From contig CM053253.1 in assembly GCA_028583405.1 (NCBI GenBank), forward strand, positions 14,953,112 through 15,017,111: 64,000 bases of DNA. Direction: 5' to 3'. This document shows, piece by piece, positions 30,287 to 41,929 of the stretch. Numbering within the stretch: position 1 is the stretch's first letter; every line of letters starts with the position of its first letter. Under the pieces are notes generated by a model that did no database searches, was not told the DNA's origin, and saw nothing but the letters and a program-made list of their open reading frames with translations. The position numbers were made by a program, and so were the translations under genes. The stretch is from Pogonophryne albipinna. Its lineage: Eukaryota > Chordata > Actinopteri > Perciformes > Artedidraconidae.

Positions 30287-30549
30287 TAGTGGAGTAGAAT
30301 TACAAAGTAACAATGAGCTGTCATGTGGGTATATATTAATGCTGCCCATTATGGATACAAGCGATTTTCACCCATTTAGTAATTACATGTTTTAAATTTG
30401 TACACACCAATTTGTTTCCTATCGCCTAAACCTCCAGGGCTGTACACAGTTTAATACTGTCAACTTCTAATTTTGGGAAAAACGAAAACGTCTTTTAAAA
30501 CTACAATTCCCAGTAGAGACGTGCCATAGAGAACATGTTGCGAAACACA
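30287..30549. other. Spacer, nothing recognised
   Basis: AT-rich; only short frames and no repeat signature. Confidence 0.4.
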
Positions 30550-31267
30550 ATAGAGTGGCAAAGTCACGCCCATCTACTTCCGCCCCATGGGACCTTATTT
30601 CTGAAAAGTTATGTATTGAAGTCAATGGGGAGATAAAGATTATCTTTCGATCCCGTTTGAATTGTGCCATGAATTACACATATGATGTTTGTCAATCTTA
30701 AAAAAGTCACAGTTTGTCTTAAAACTGTTGAAATATAAGACTATGAAAAATACGCAACTAGAAAGACTACAAATCCCAGAGTCGCGTAAGTGAATTTAGC
30801 TAGCTGACATTAACGTTACACATTACACTCGTGTTACTCACCGAAAGCCGGTCCCGCATGCTGGAACCGACTTACTCCCCTTTTGTGTATGTACAGTTCT
30901 CAACATGGCCAGACTTGTAGTGATTTTCACCTCTTTTAATACTTTTCGCTTCATTCTGAAAGAAAGAAGTGAAATGTGCCAACGTGACGGCCATCTTGGT
31001 GTTGGTGACGTATGCAAGACCAGAGTTGTAGTTCATTGAGCGTTTCACACAAAAAAATGTGTTACTTCACAGTTTTACGGCACATTTTTATTTTTTTGAC
31101 TTGCAAAATTATCTTTTAAATTGAAAAACATCATATGTGTAATTCGTTGCACAATTCAAACGGGATCAAAACATAATCTTTCTCTCTCCATTGACTTCAA
31201 TATATACTTTTTCCGAAATAAGGTCCCATGGAGGTCCCCCGGAAGGGGAGGGACTTTGCCACTCTAT
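30550..31267. repeat. Foldback element, ~718 bp
   Basis: The ends are ATAGAGTGGCAAAGTC and its exact complement. Inverted similarity continues about 170 bp into each arm (30550-30720 and 31090-31267), including CCATGGGACCTTATTTC and CCCGTTTGAATTGTGC. The middle is GC-richer and lacks any gene. It is probably a MITE-like DNA element; no clear target duplication is seen. Confidence 0.75.
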
Positions 31268-32040
31268 AGCCAGCATGTGTAGTTCTGGGGGGGGGCTTTC
31301 GAGTCCAGTTTTGAATAGTCTGCCGTGGTTTCGTTCCATTTCAAAGAGCTTGACGCTCGGCGTAACCTTGGCGCACTGCCACTCCAACATCCAATCCCAG
31401 AGCTTGAAGATTAATCACGGGGTTTGTCGGGTTTGACGCAAAGCGGACAGGCGTCGTCACAACAATAGCTGGGGATTGTGGGTAGTGTAGTCTCTTTAGC
31501 GCTCCACATTTCAGAGAAAACAAGTTGTTTCTCAGAATTGAAGGGGAAAAACACAAAAGCATTGTACACAATTTAAACCTATCAATGTCGTTTAATTAAC
31601 AAGGATAATCTGGTGTTTTTGAGTTGATGAGTAGTGGAGATATCACTGTCAAATCAATCGACAGTAAGGAGAATACTTACTTCCGGGTGTACAATTCTCC
31701 GTTATCCAATGGGAATGGACGCTCACATTGCCTTTAAGAGCTGCCGACATAAACGGGTGCGGTGCTTCCATGAGCGTCAAATACCGCCGCCGATGGGAAT
31801 ACATTGCAATCAGTTGAAAGCTCTGCGTCCGTTTATGAAGCTGAAGGAGCCTCGGCGCGTCCCAACTGCACGCCACAGGACCATGACCAAGCGTCGCTCC
31901 TGGACGTTTAGGAAGTGAGAGTGTGTTGCAAAGTAAGATGCAAAAGAGCCAAGCAAAACATTTTATTCACACATGAAGAAAATTAGGAAAAAAAGCTTTT
32001 CTCAGACATAAATTAAAGACTTGGTAAGAAATAATGGTAC
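31268..32040. other. Probable 3' flank of the Merlin-like gene plus unclassified DNA
   Basis: A minus-strand AATAAA (plus TTTATT near 31957) follows the transposase stop and could be its polyadenylation signal. Frames overlapping on both strands at 31634-31918 have no domain. The 31330-31560 stretch includes GGGGATTGTGGGTAGTGTAG, commonly seen near fish DNA transposon ends. Confidence 0.35.
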
Positions 32041-32494
32041 TCAGACTGGAAAGGCTTTGTGTATATCCTTGAAAAAGCGTCCAAGCAGTCCATCAGGGTG
32101 AGCAGAGCCAAGCCAAGATGACCATTCAAGAACCTTGAGGTGTTCCTCCAACAAACTGTCTGTACGGTTTCCTCTCAGTCTCAGACATGTCCTTTGACGG
32201 TCGACCAAGCTCTTTCTATATGTTGGGTATGACTGCTGTCTGGGGGTTCACAAACCACCTGCTGTGGTTTATGGTGTAGTGGTTGTACCCCATGTTACTC
32301 ATCAATGCCCTCCACTCATCACTAATAATGCTACTTCCTGACTTAACATGCCGTCTAATCAGAGGGACAAGGTGGCATCTTGATCGTTTCTCCACTAGTT
32401 TCAACACTAGTCTCCGCCTTTTGTCTTTAACTCCCATCATTCCGAAGACCCATTTCTTCCTTCTCCAGGTATGTCCAAAGCGTCCACGTGCATA
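32041..32494 (-). pseudogene. Merlin/IS1016-like (ISXO2-type) transposase, last exon, broken
   Basis: The minus-strand exon opens after a TTTTTTGTTAG acceptor with YARGRFGHTWRRKKWVFG. It continues with KSGSSIISDEW (catalytic Asp region) and YNHYTINHSRWFVNPQT, then in a shifted frame SHTQHIERAWSTVKGHV (catalytic Glu region), then in a third frame LRGNRTDSLLEEHLKVLEW to the stop at 32041. This matches the DDE core and C-terminus of ISXO2/Merlin transposases. Two apparent single-base losses (near 32225 and 32175) break it. The upstream exon with the first Asp is not found. Confidence 0.8.
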
Positions 32495-33083
32495 CTAACA
32501 AAAAATAAATCATCATCTTAGTTAACAACAAAATGCACACAAATTACAGTAAAAATTGTTGCACATCATGTTTCAAATTGCCATACTTGTTTATTAGGTG
32601 CATTGTATAACATAATTTAAGGATAATTATACAGTAATGGTCCATATTGATGTTTTTTTAAATTCTCTTGTACAAGAAAGCCCAGTCTATAACTGCCAAA
32701 CATAGGAACTGGGTACAGTACCTTCTCCCAGACACTAATACTCAAATAAAATAGTTTACTTTATCAGCATTGGTGTTACCAATTACTATTTATTTGATAC
32801 CAATTTGGTAATACAATTAATGAAAAGAACAAGGTTTGGGTTCGTTCTTCAGATATGACTGTGACGTTAACGTGTAAGCTCAATAATGAACTCCAGCTCA
32901 ACCAACCATATTGTAATATCCAAGTAATCATCTTGAAATATGACATTAATATTTGTAATATACACACATCTTATTGTGAGGTTGATTTCACATACATTAG
33001 GCCGCTCTTCAACACTACTTTGACGTTAGCTTGTCTACATAATCAATCATAGCAAATTTAAATTAAACTTATCAATGCATAAA
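32495..33083. other. AT-rich intron-like spacer
   Basis: No coding similarity. It lies between the Merlin-like exon and DIRS element B, and fits an intron of the transposase gene into which element B was inserted. Confidence 0.35.
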
Positions 33084-33096
33084 GTTCTATCTCACT

Positions 33097-33281
33097 CAGG
33101 CTCCGCCCTCTACTGGACTCTATGGGTACTACTCTCATCAATGATACGCGAGCGTTCACACACTGAAGTTGTATAAACGTAGCCGGCCAATCAGGGCGAG
33201 CCTACTTGAATGCGCGCCAGGCTCACAGTATATAAGGCAGCTACACCTCCGGACTGTCATCCTTTTCTCTTCAGCGAGCGG
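33097..33281 (+). repeat. Left ITR of DIRS B, with promoter elements
   Basis: Matches the complement of 36954-37141 almost throughout, including CTATGGGTACTACTCTCATC and CACACTGAAGTTGTATAAAC. It contains a CCAAT box (GGCCAATCAGG at 33183-33193) and a TATA box (TATATAAGG from 33229), so the element's promoter probably lies here. Confidence 0.9.
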
Positions 33282-33337
33282 GACAACACCTGAGAAAAGC
33301 ATTCGAAACAAGTAAAAAGTATCTTACCTCCAGGCAA

Positions 33338-33766
33338 GTGAATGGAGTTGCCACTGCGGGAAACCCGGGCCTGTCCCTCATGCCTGGCTTAATAGCGGGC
33401 GCCGATCCCCACCAGCTCTGGTTCGAGTGCCTGGGACCAGACCACGCCGAAGACGAGCTTGAGGTGGTGGCCGTGGGAGACCAGGATATGGCCGAGGCGA
33501 CGCCACCAACGTTCACTATCCCAGCAGTCTGGGTTATGGCTCTGTTTGCTGAGGAGGAAGAAGATGACTTCGCCTCATCGGTGTCTGACTCTTCCGGATC
33601 CGGAATCCGCGGATGTCCACCGCACATGTCTGCCCGCCAGGACGTGTCGGACTACCGCTCCCCCCACCACTGCCGCCGAAGCCGGTTACAGTCCGGCCCC
33701 CCCGCAACAAGCTTTCGTCTCGCCCCCGTTGCCAGTGTGTGGAGGCGTCGTGGCAACAGCGACTGA
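33338..33766 (+). pseudogene. DIRS B gag-like remnant
   Basis: The open plus frame begins 57 bp after the left ITR. It contains DPHQLWFECLGPDHAE, equivalent to the Cys module of element A's gag with one Cys replaced by Trp, followed by an acidic, Ser-rich stretch (EEEEDDFASS). The remaining gag coding to about 34300 is scattered across frames. The initiator is taken as the first ATG of the frame; function is presumed lost. Confidence 0.6.
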
Positions 33767-34519
33767 AAGCAAGAGCTCCGGTGGCAGAAAAGGTAGGTAT
33801 TCTGAGGGTGTGGGGCCACACGGAGACCTCATATCCCGGCGTGCCCCCCCTCGATGAGAGCCTGGCAACACATCTGCTCCCACAGGCAGCAGGCTGGGCG
33901 CAGCATCGGCCAAATTGATATCCTGGTCCACGGTGTGGCCGCCGCTGCTTGCCGTGTGATGTCCCTGGGGATCACGCCGCGTTGCACTTTCCCAAAAAAG
34001 AAGAAGAAAAAAGACCAGGCTCCAGGGAGCCCCCGTGTCTACGGAAGGGCTCTTTGGATTGATTTCCTCGGTCACGTGGATGAGGAGAAGTCGCAGCTTA
34101 TGCTGCTTCTTGCTCATCCTGATCCTCAGAGGAGAGAACACTGTCCCACACTCGCCGCCCCCGCTCACTCGAGTAAAGGAAGCAGCAGGTGGGCGCGCTC
34201 ACCTGAGTGTAATAAACTGCAGAAAGTGCTGTCAAAGCACTGTGCGGGTTCAGGGACGCTATAGCCGGCGTGTTGTTGTCAGAAAACACACCTCGCCTGG
34301 TATAATAGCTCCGATTAATGCATTTCACCGTAAATGTGAAACACAGCGTTAATACGAAGGCCCCGCGAGAGTGGCCGCGGTGCATTCAAGGACCTCCGCG
34401 GAGGCTCTGCCCTTTTCATGTCGGTTCTCCATAAGCCAATCTTCCTTTCATGGAAGGTTTGGCGGCGGAGGGGCCACCAGCGAGTACCACAGCTTCTTAG
34501 CTGCGGCTCCACAGCTGCT

Positions 34520-35430
34520 TCCTCAGCTGTGTATGACAGAATGGGTGGACAGGACACTGGAACTGGGTTACTCACTCCCGTTCTGCAGCGTCCCTCCTCC
34601 ATTCAGGGCAGCAAGAAGTTCCACGTGTTAAACAGTTACTGGAACCATCGACCTGAAGGATGCTTACTTTCATGTCGAAATTGCTCCAAAATACAGGAAG
34701 TATTTGCGTTGTGCCTTCCAGGGGATAGCCTACGAGTACAACAGACTACCGTTTGGCTACTCCCTGTCCCCACGCACGTTCAGTGTACGCCCCCATCGAG
34801 AGCGAGGGCAGGCTATGTGCCACTCTGTCAGAGAACAAACAGACGTCCCTGCTTCAGGCAGTTTTCAGACTGTGATGGGGGGCAACGTTGACAGCCCTGA
34901 CCATCATGCAGACCTTGGTGGGTCTCATGGCGGCTGCTCACCACGTGATACCGCTGGGGCTACTGCACATGCGTAGCCTACAGAGGTGGTTTGCCAGCCT
35001 TCGTTTAGATTTCAAGAGGCATAAACGACGTCTGATGACCATCCCCCCCTTCAGTAGAGGGCAATATCCGATACTAGAGAAGAAAACAAAGAAAGAAGAG
35101 GGGGGTCCCCAGAGCATTTACTGAAGGGGAGGGACCTGCCAGAATGCTATAGGTGGTGGCTGGCCTCTGACAGAGATCCGGCACATCAACCTTCTCGAGC
35201 TACATGCAGTAGTACTGGTCCTACAGCACTTCAAACCCTTACTACAGGGAAAACATGTGCTGGTGAGGAGCGACAACCGCACCACAGTGGCTTACATCAA
35301 CAGGCAGGACGGAGTCAGCTCCGCCGCCTTGTTGAGCACAGCGGATAACCTGTGGTTGTGGGCCTCAGAGAATGTTTTTATCTCTAAAGACCCCCCACAT
35401 TCCGGGACTGGAGAACAGGGGGGCCGGCAT
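34520..35430 (+). pseudogene. DIRS B reverse transcriptase-RNase H remnant
   Basis: Pieces in order: TEWVDRTLELGYSLPFC (34530-34590); IDLKDAYFHVEIAPKYRKY and YNRLPFGYSLSPRTFS (34647-34785); TIMQTLVGLMAAAHHVIPLG and RSLQRWFASLRLDFK (34895-35020); RNase H with INLLELHAVVLVL and VRSDNRTTVAYINRQ (35190-35310). Similarity jumps from the PRTFS block to the connection region near 34785-34870, so the catalytic YxDD block has been deleted. Several frame changes occur. No active polymerase can be made. Confidence 0.85.
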
Positions 35431-35527
35431 CATGTCAAGACGAATGGTGGTTCTCCCTTGCTCGGCAGGACAATCCACCCTTGGGGGTGGACACGTTTGT
35501 ACACCAGCCATGGCCAAGATAGCTGCT

Positions 35528-36304
35528 CTACGCCTTTCCACCGCTGCGTCTCATTCCCCCACTCCTGGAGAGGGTGAGATGAGAACAGTTGTCGGTCATT
35601 CTGGTAGCCCCAGGTTGCAGCTCGGCGCCGTGGTACACAGAAGTGAAACAAATGATGGTGGGCCAGCCCTGGACCGCCCCTCAGTTCTGGGGGGCACTGT
35701 CTCAGGAAGCAGGTGCAATAGGGGCGTTACCCACTCTGGGCCAACCTCTCCAGGCTTGGCTCCTGAGAGGGTCAGGCTGAGAAGGGGTGGACCGTCTGAC
35801 AATGTTATACAGACTATCCAGGCAGCAAGAGTGGGATCCACCACAGCCTGTTACAGGATGAAGTGGTTGAGATTCCAACGTTGGTGCGAGGAGGAGAGTC
35901 TAGAGCCTCTGTCCGGTACATTGGGCTCTATTCTATCCTATTTACATGGTCTAGTCTACGCCTTTCCACCGCTGCATCTCATTCCCCCACTCCTGGAGGG
36001 GATGAGACGAGAACAGTTGTCGGTCATTCTGATAGCCCCAGGTCGCCGCTCGGCGCCGTGGTACACAGAAGTGACACAAATGATAGTGGGCCAGCCCTGG
36101 ACAGTTCCTCAGTTCTGGGGGCGCTGTCTCAGGAGGCGGGTGCAATAGGGGTGTTACCCACTCTGGGCCAACCTCTCCAGGCTTGGATCCTGAGAGGGAC
36201 AGGCTGAGAAGGGGTGGACTGTCTGACAATGTTATACATACTATCCAGGCAGCAAGTGTGGGATCCACCACAGCTTGTTAACAGGACAAAGTGGTTGGGA
36301 TTCC
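35528..36304 (+). repeat. Internal tandem duplication in DIRS B (offset 428 bp)
   Basis: 35528-35876 and 35956-36304 are close copies starting CTACGCCTTTCCACCGCTGC. They cover the RNase H to recombinase junction (for example LSVILVAPG and SAPWYTEV). Only the first copy is followed by the recombinase-like stretch ending at 35955. The copies differ at scattered positions, so the duplication is not recent. Confidence 0.9.
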
Positions 36305-36475
36305 TGCAGTTACTGGAACTGGTACAGCCAGGCGATTGGTTCACAACCATCTACAACTAATGGTGGACAAGGGGCTTGCTCATGCCAAAGTCAAGGTGTA
36401 TGCAGCAGCCATCTCGTCCTGTCGCATGAGGGATTTGGCGGCAGACCAGTCTTTAGCCAACCGCTTATGAAGCGT
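35790..36475 (+). pseudogene. DIRS B tyrosine recombinase N-terminal fragments
   Basis: First copy: NVIQTIQAARVGSTTACYR then KWLRFQRWCEEESLEPL, like the core-binding N-terminal domain of DIRS recombinases. After the duplicated copy a second piece reads LAHAKVKVYAAAISSCRMRD (about 36375-36430). The catalytic domain with the Arg-His-Arg-Tyr residues is not found before the ICR. Frames are broken by stops. Confidence 0.7.
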
Positions 36476-36856
36476 TTTTTGCAGGGGATCAGGAGACAGT
36501 GCACAGTGGTGCATGTCTCTACATGAGGTAAGCGTGTGAGTGTGGAAGACATACAGTAGTACACTTACGTTTTCCCATGCTCCTTAGGGACTTGGGAAAC
36601 GTGGTGCGCAGTGTGTAGTCACTTGCGCTGGCACCTGCAGGGTGGAGCTATGGGCTTATTCAGAGCAATTAGGCTCTACCCAGACAAGTAAGCTGCGGCC
36701 CCGACTTCTCCACGGTCACAACCAGGTTATAGGAAGTTGGGGTGCGATGGCTGTTAACCAAAGGCGGTCAGGGGCAGTGTGGTGGGTCGATGTATGGGGC
36801 GACAGGGCGTTTATTCATCGGGGCTCCACACACTGTACCCATAGAGTCCAGAGGGG

Positions 36857-36930
36857 GGAGCCTGTGTGAGATAGAACAGTGGGTTACGTATTGTAACCCT
36901 AGTTCTATAAGCACAGGCGGAGCCCTCTAC
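36857..36930 (+). repeat. Internal complementary region (ICR) of DIRS B
   Basis: 36857-36877 is complementary to the left terminus 33084-33104 with one mismatch in 21. 36881-36930 is complementary to the right terminus 37125-37174 with about two differences. In reverse complement it reads right end-GTT-left end, the structure used to template circular DIRS DNA. Confidence 0.9.
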
Positions 36931-36953
36931 CTAGGGGTCCTGTCTTCCCTATG

Positions 36954-37141
36954 CCGCTCGCTGAAGAGGGTGTAGGATGACAGGAGGTGCAGCTGCCTTA
37001 TACGTATACTGTGAGCCTGAGTGCGCATTCAGGTAGGCTCGCCCTGATTGGCTGGCAACGTTTATACAACTTCAGTGTGTGAACGCTTGCATATCATTGA
37101 TGAGAGTAGTACCCATAGACTCCAGTAGAGGGCTCCGCCTG
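36954..37141 (-). repeat. Right ITR of DIRS B
   Basis: Reverse complement of the left ITR over ~188 bp, extended outwards to GTT at 37178-37180 by homology to the ICR. Confidence 0.9.
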
Positions 37142-37180
37142 TGCTTATATAACTAGGGTTACAATACGTAAACCCCTGTT

Positions 37181-37486
37181 ACCTACCTAATAAAATAGCT
37201 CTATAACTTACAAGGATGACCTTATTATACCAACCTCAAACTGAAGCCGTTTGTTCTACAGTATTATCCCACTTAATGCTTAACACTTCTCTATTACATT
37301 TTAACTTGGAGGCTACGATTAGCATCGTTAGCACAGATGTAGCTACCACTTGCTTACAACATGCTAACCCAAGCCTTAACATTCATTAACGTTAGCTGAC
37401 TAAAAACATAAGCAACACATAAATAAAGTACTCGAATGTCACTTACCGTAAAACCGCATTCATGCAGCGTCTGTTTTAAACATGGA
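37181..37486 (-). other. Spacer with possible first exon of the Merlin-like gene
   Basis: On the minus strand a short ATG frame (MNAVL) runs into GTAAGTGAC, a consensus splice donor, at about 37440-37447, just inside the right inverted arm. This is where the first exon of a transposase gene reading leftwards would be expected. Otherwise AT-rich. Confidence 0.3.
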
Positions 37487-37900
37487 GCGATTAATAAATG
37501 GTGATTTGTTTAACACTTTACAATACAATTTATATATTGTAAATGGCTTTAACTCATTAAGGGATTGTGTTTTACACTTTACAAGGCTCCCTTTTTGCAG
37601 TTATAAATGTTAGTAACTCGTAAATAAATGGTCATAAAGAGATGCCAAGAAACATCAAGATGGAAGGGGGGGAATCAACTCAGTGAACAACAGATACCAA
37701 GGATGTTGGCTGATAAGAAGACGAAGTAAGCTGGTTAGCCAATATAAGGCTCAGTCATCTTGCCAAATAGTGAGCCTGTGTTGATGTATGAAAACTATGT
37801 TAGAACTGGTTTATAAATGGTTCTTAATGATTAATAAACAACCTAATTATAAACCCTTTATGAATCCTTTATAAGGGTAGTCTTATTGTAAAGTGGTACC
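37487..37900 (-). repeat. Right inverted arm (terminal inverted repeat candidate)
   Basis: Complement of the left arm 20404-20790, ending CTTATTGTAAAGTGGTACC. It carries an 18-bp segment (37759-37776) flipped relative to the left arm, between short inverted repeats GGCTCA and TGAGCC. Confidence 0.75.
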
Positions 37901-38070
37901 GTGTTTCACATAATGTGGAAAGTATTGAAAACGTTTTTGTTTTTTTAAAGTATTCATATAAAAAGAAAGTGATTTAAAATTAAATAAAAACGGGGGTGTC
38001 CTGCTCGTCTAGTGTAGATATATGATGTTGTAATGATTTAGAATCACTGGGTCACGTGAGAATAAAGCTA
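37901..38070 (+). repeat. Degenerate tandem repeat, right flank of the block
   Basis: GTGTCCTGCTCGTCTAGTGT followed by ATGATTTAGAATCACTGGG resembles the units at 19900-20403 in the same orientation. Confidence 0.5.
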
Positions 38071-39394
<1,324 letters not shown>

Positions 39395-41929
39395 TTCATC
39401 CTTCTCCCTGGCTGGCCATGTTTCCTCCCTGGGGGGACACCCCTGCGTCAGTCCACATTAACATCCATCAGAGCATGGTGTTCTAGAGAGGGACGAGCCT
39501 CTGTCCCACTGAGTCCCACATACATGCATGAGTACACGTAAGGACACTCACACACACGCATTAACACCAATATGCAAGGCAAGTGCACGCACAGTGAAGC
39601 AGGAGGCACATTTATCAAACCAACATTCTTCATCGTTACGATTCACACACTCAAAGTGTCTCCGTCGCCTACTGCTGTTCACGCCTTTAGCTACACTGAG
39701 AATCAGTTTTGTTCATATATTACATTCAAATTGGACTTGTTTCCAGAGGGCCCCAGAAGTGCAGCTGTCCCCTGCTTGATCAGTAGGCGTCGGCCTATTT
39801 GAACAAGTTTGAAGATGCACCTGAAGACTGTCAGGGAAACAGACGGAGGAGAGAGGAGACGGAGAAGAAGGGAAAGTTTTCTCAGAGTGAAAGATGAGAT
39901 CATGCATTGTCCTGATTCCTCTTTGTTGGAAGTTTGGGGCTGTTAGCTCCCTCGTTATCTCTCCTCACCCGCAGAATGGGAGGGGAGCCGAGAGTCAGGC
40001 TGGATGAGAGAGGCATATCATTAACCAAGAGTGTTTCTACAACAAAGCGCAGACTCCAACAAATCCCACTCATTCCCACACACTGGTGTCACACTCATCA
40101 TTCTCCTGCACAAATGCCCTCATTTGTCGAAGGCACACACCATTTTTCTGTCAGCAGGCCTAACATAAATTCCTTTAATATTTCCCTCTCTCAAATCTTT
40201 GAGAATTCCGAGATACTAATGCTCATATGATCTAAAATTGGATTACGTTTGTTAGGGCTTGACTGATGTTTGATGGTGTATGTGTGTTTTTCTGTGCGTG
40301 GGTGTTGCATGTGAAAGTGCATGTACATGGATCCTCATTGGAGGGCTTCACTGTAGCCATGCAGAGCGATGCAGATTGTTTCTAATTCACCGTGCTGACC
40401 TAGATTCTAAAATCAGCCACATTTATAAATGAGAGATGCTACTCCATGTCAGCACACACACACACACACACACACACAAACATGACAGACAGAACTGTCA
40501 AAAACTTCATTTTATCCAATTATGTGTTGAAAATTACATCCTGAAATATATAGCGCCTTATCTTTACAAGAAAGGAATAGACATGAGGTCAAAGTGATTG
40601 ACACTTTTGAACACCATAATCTAGTACTTTCCTTTCACCTTAAAATATCCTACTGATTCAATCTACTCACATTCACACCAATAATTTCCCCCTTTTTTTC
40701 CTCACTTCAGAGCATCTCCTCCTTCTCTCTCATCTTGATATCTAACATCAGACTGAAATGTTAAAATGCAAATTAATTTTTCGCAGCTAACCTGGTTCAC
40801 ACAAACTTATAATTGGATTCTGTCTATTAATATAAAAGCTTTCCTCAGCCACATCATTCGATCTCGTATTAGTCTTTCTACGACACCAACTGGTCTTATT
40901 TCCTGATAAGAGAGACAGATGATGGAGGGGCAGAGGAGGACAGCCAGTTGTCTCTTAGGCATTACAAAAAGTCTCATTGGATCATGGGTTGAGTTAGCAC
41001 GGTTAGCACACGTTAGGAATTAATTAGCAACATAATTATAGGTTGCACATCTGCCTGGTTTATGTGCGGTCAGTGGGTTTTTCCTTTAAAACTATTCCAC
41101 TTGGATATTCTCTTCTGTTTCCCCCAACTCCCATCAGCTGCTGCATTCATCGAACACGTGTATGAAGTGGATTGGAGATATAAAGCTCAGCGTAAGTGAA
41201 ACTGCACTCAGTGATACGGGCTAACTAGCTGTTCAGGCAGAGAAATGAAGGGTCTGATGCTACCATGAGACAGAAATAGAGAGAAAGAAATGGCGAGGCA
41301 GAAAATCAGTGTGCGACGGTCGGGGAAGAGACAGACGGCCTGAGAGAGCGCACCAGATGCTGTGTGGGAGGGTTATTTAATTGATGATATCACACCTCTC
41401 TTTCCCTTTTCTCTCCATCTTTTTTTCCTCTCACACACATATTCACAAACACACACACACATTATCCCTCCTGAACACACCGTATTTGCCCTGTCACCTT
41501 CTTATCCTTGCATGACACACAGCCCACAGCTTGTGTCAACCCACAAAAGCGACTCCTATCAATTGCTTCTATCAGAGCAAAAGATATTGTGCAGCTCTTA
41601 TCTGAGATTGTGATTGATAAAAGAGACTGTTAAAGGCTTATGTATCAATTAATGTATTCATTTTAAATTGTATTCTTATTATCATTGTGCAAACTCTTAT
41701 CTGCACTATCCTGTTTTTCACTCTTAATCTCTTGATGCTATAACACCTGAAAGGTCTGTTTTATCTTACTTTATGTATCTGAAATGATGTAGGTTGTTGG
41801 TAATAATAACAGTGGAGACCATCACCACATCTCTGTTACTCTGAGGTTCAGTTTTTGCATTCTTAGTCCTTTTTTTACTTATTGCTTCTCTGATTGCAAG
41901 TAGCAATTGTTCTACTTGCCTTATGCCGA
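39395..41929. other. Intergenic; some enhancer-like stretches
   Basis: No gene recognised. 40760-40870 contains ATGCAAATTAATTTTTCGC and several AT-rich homeodomain-type sites in non-repetitive sequence. A short AC run lies at 40453-40480. Confidence 0.4.

Larger units (their letters stand above)
33084..37180 (+). mobile_element. DIRS-type retrotransposon B with both termini (4.1 kb, defective)
   Basis: Inverted terminal repeats (33097-33281 and 36954-37141) and an internal complementary region (36857-36930) match both outer ends, and GTT sits at each boundary (33084-33086, 37178-37180). This is the classical DIRS-1 arrangement. Internally on the plus strand: gag-like remnant, RT, RNase H and the beginning of a tyrosine recombinase, all broken. 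At 4.1 kb it is shorter than the ~6 kb usual for the family. It makes no ordinary target duplication, as expected for recombinase integration. Confidence 0.9.
20404..37900. mobile_element. Composite 17.5-kb insertion bounded by inverted arms
   Basis: The outer ends are inverted copies: 20404 starts GGTACCAGTTTACAATAAG and the complement of 37900 starts GGTACCACTTTACAATAAG, with similarity over roughly 400 bp. The same degenerate tandem repeat lies outside both ends. Inside are only transposon remnants, including a broken Merlin/ISXO2-like transposase exon oriented inwards from the right arm. I infer an old DNA transposon later swollen by nested insertions. No clean target-site duplication is seen, so two independent inverted short elements remain the alternative. 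Confidence 0.45.

Noticed and set aside
31634..31918. 94-residue plus frame near the Merlin-like exon
   Set aside because: An antiparallel frame of similar length exists and there is no match to a known family; not enough for a gene.
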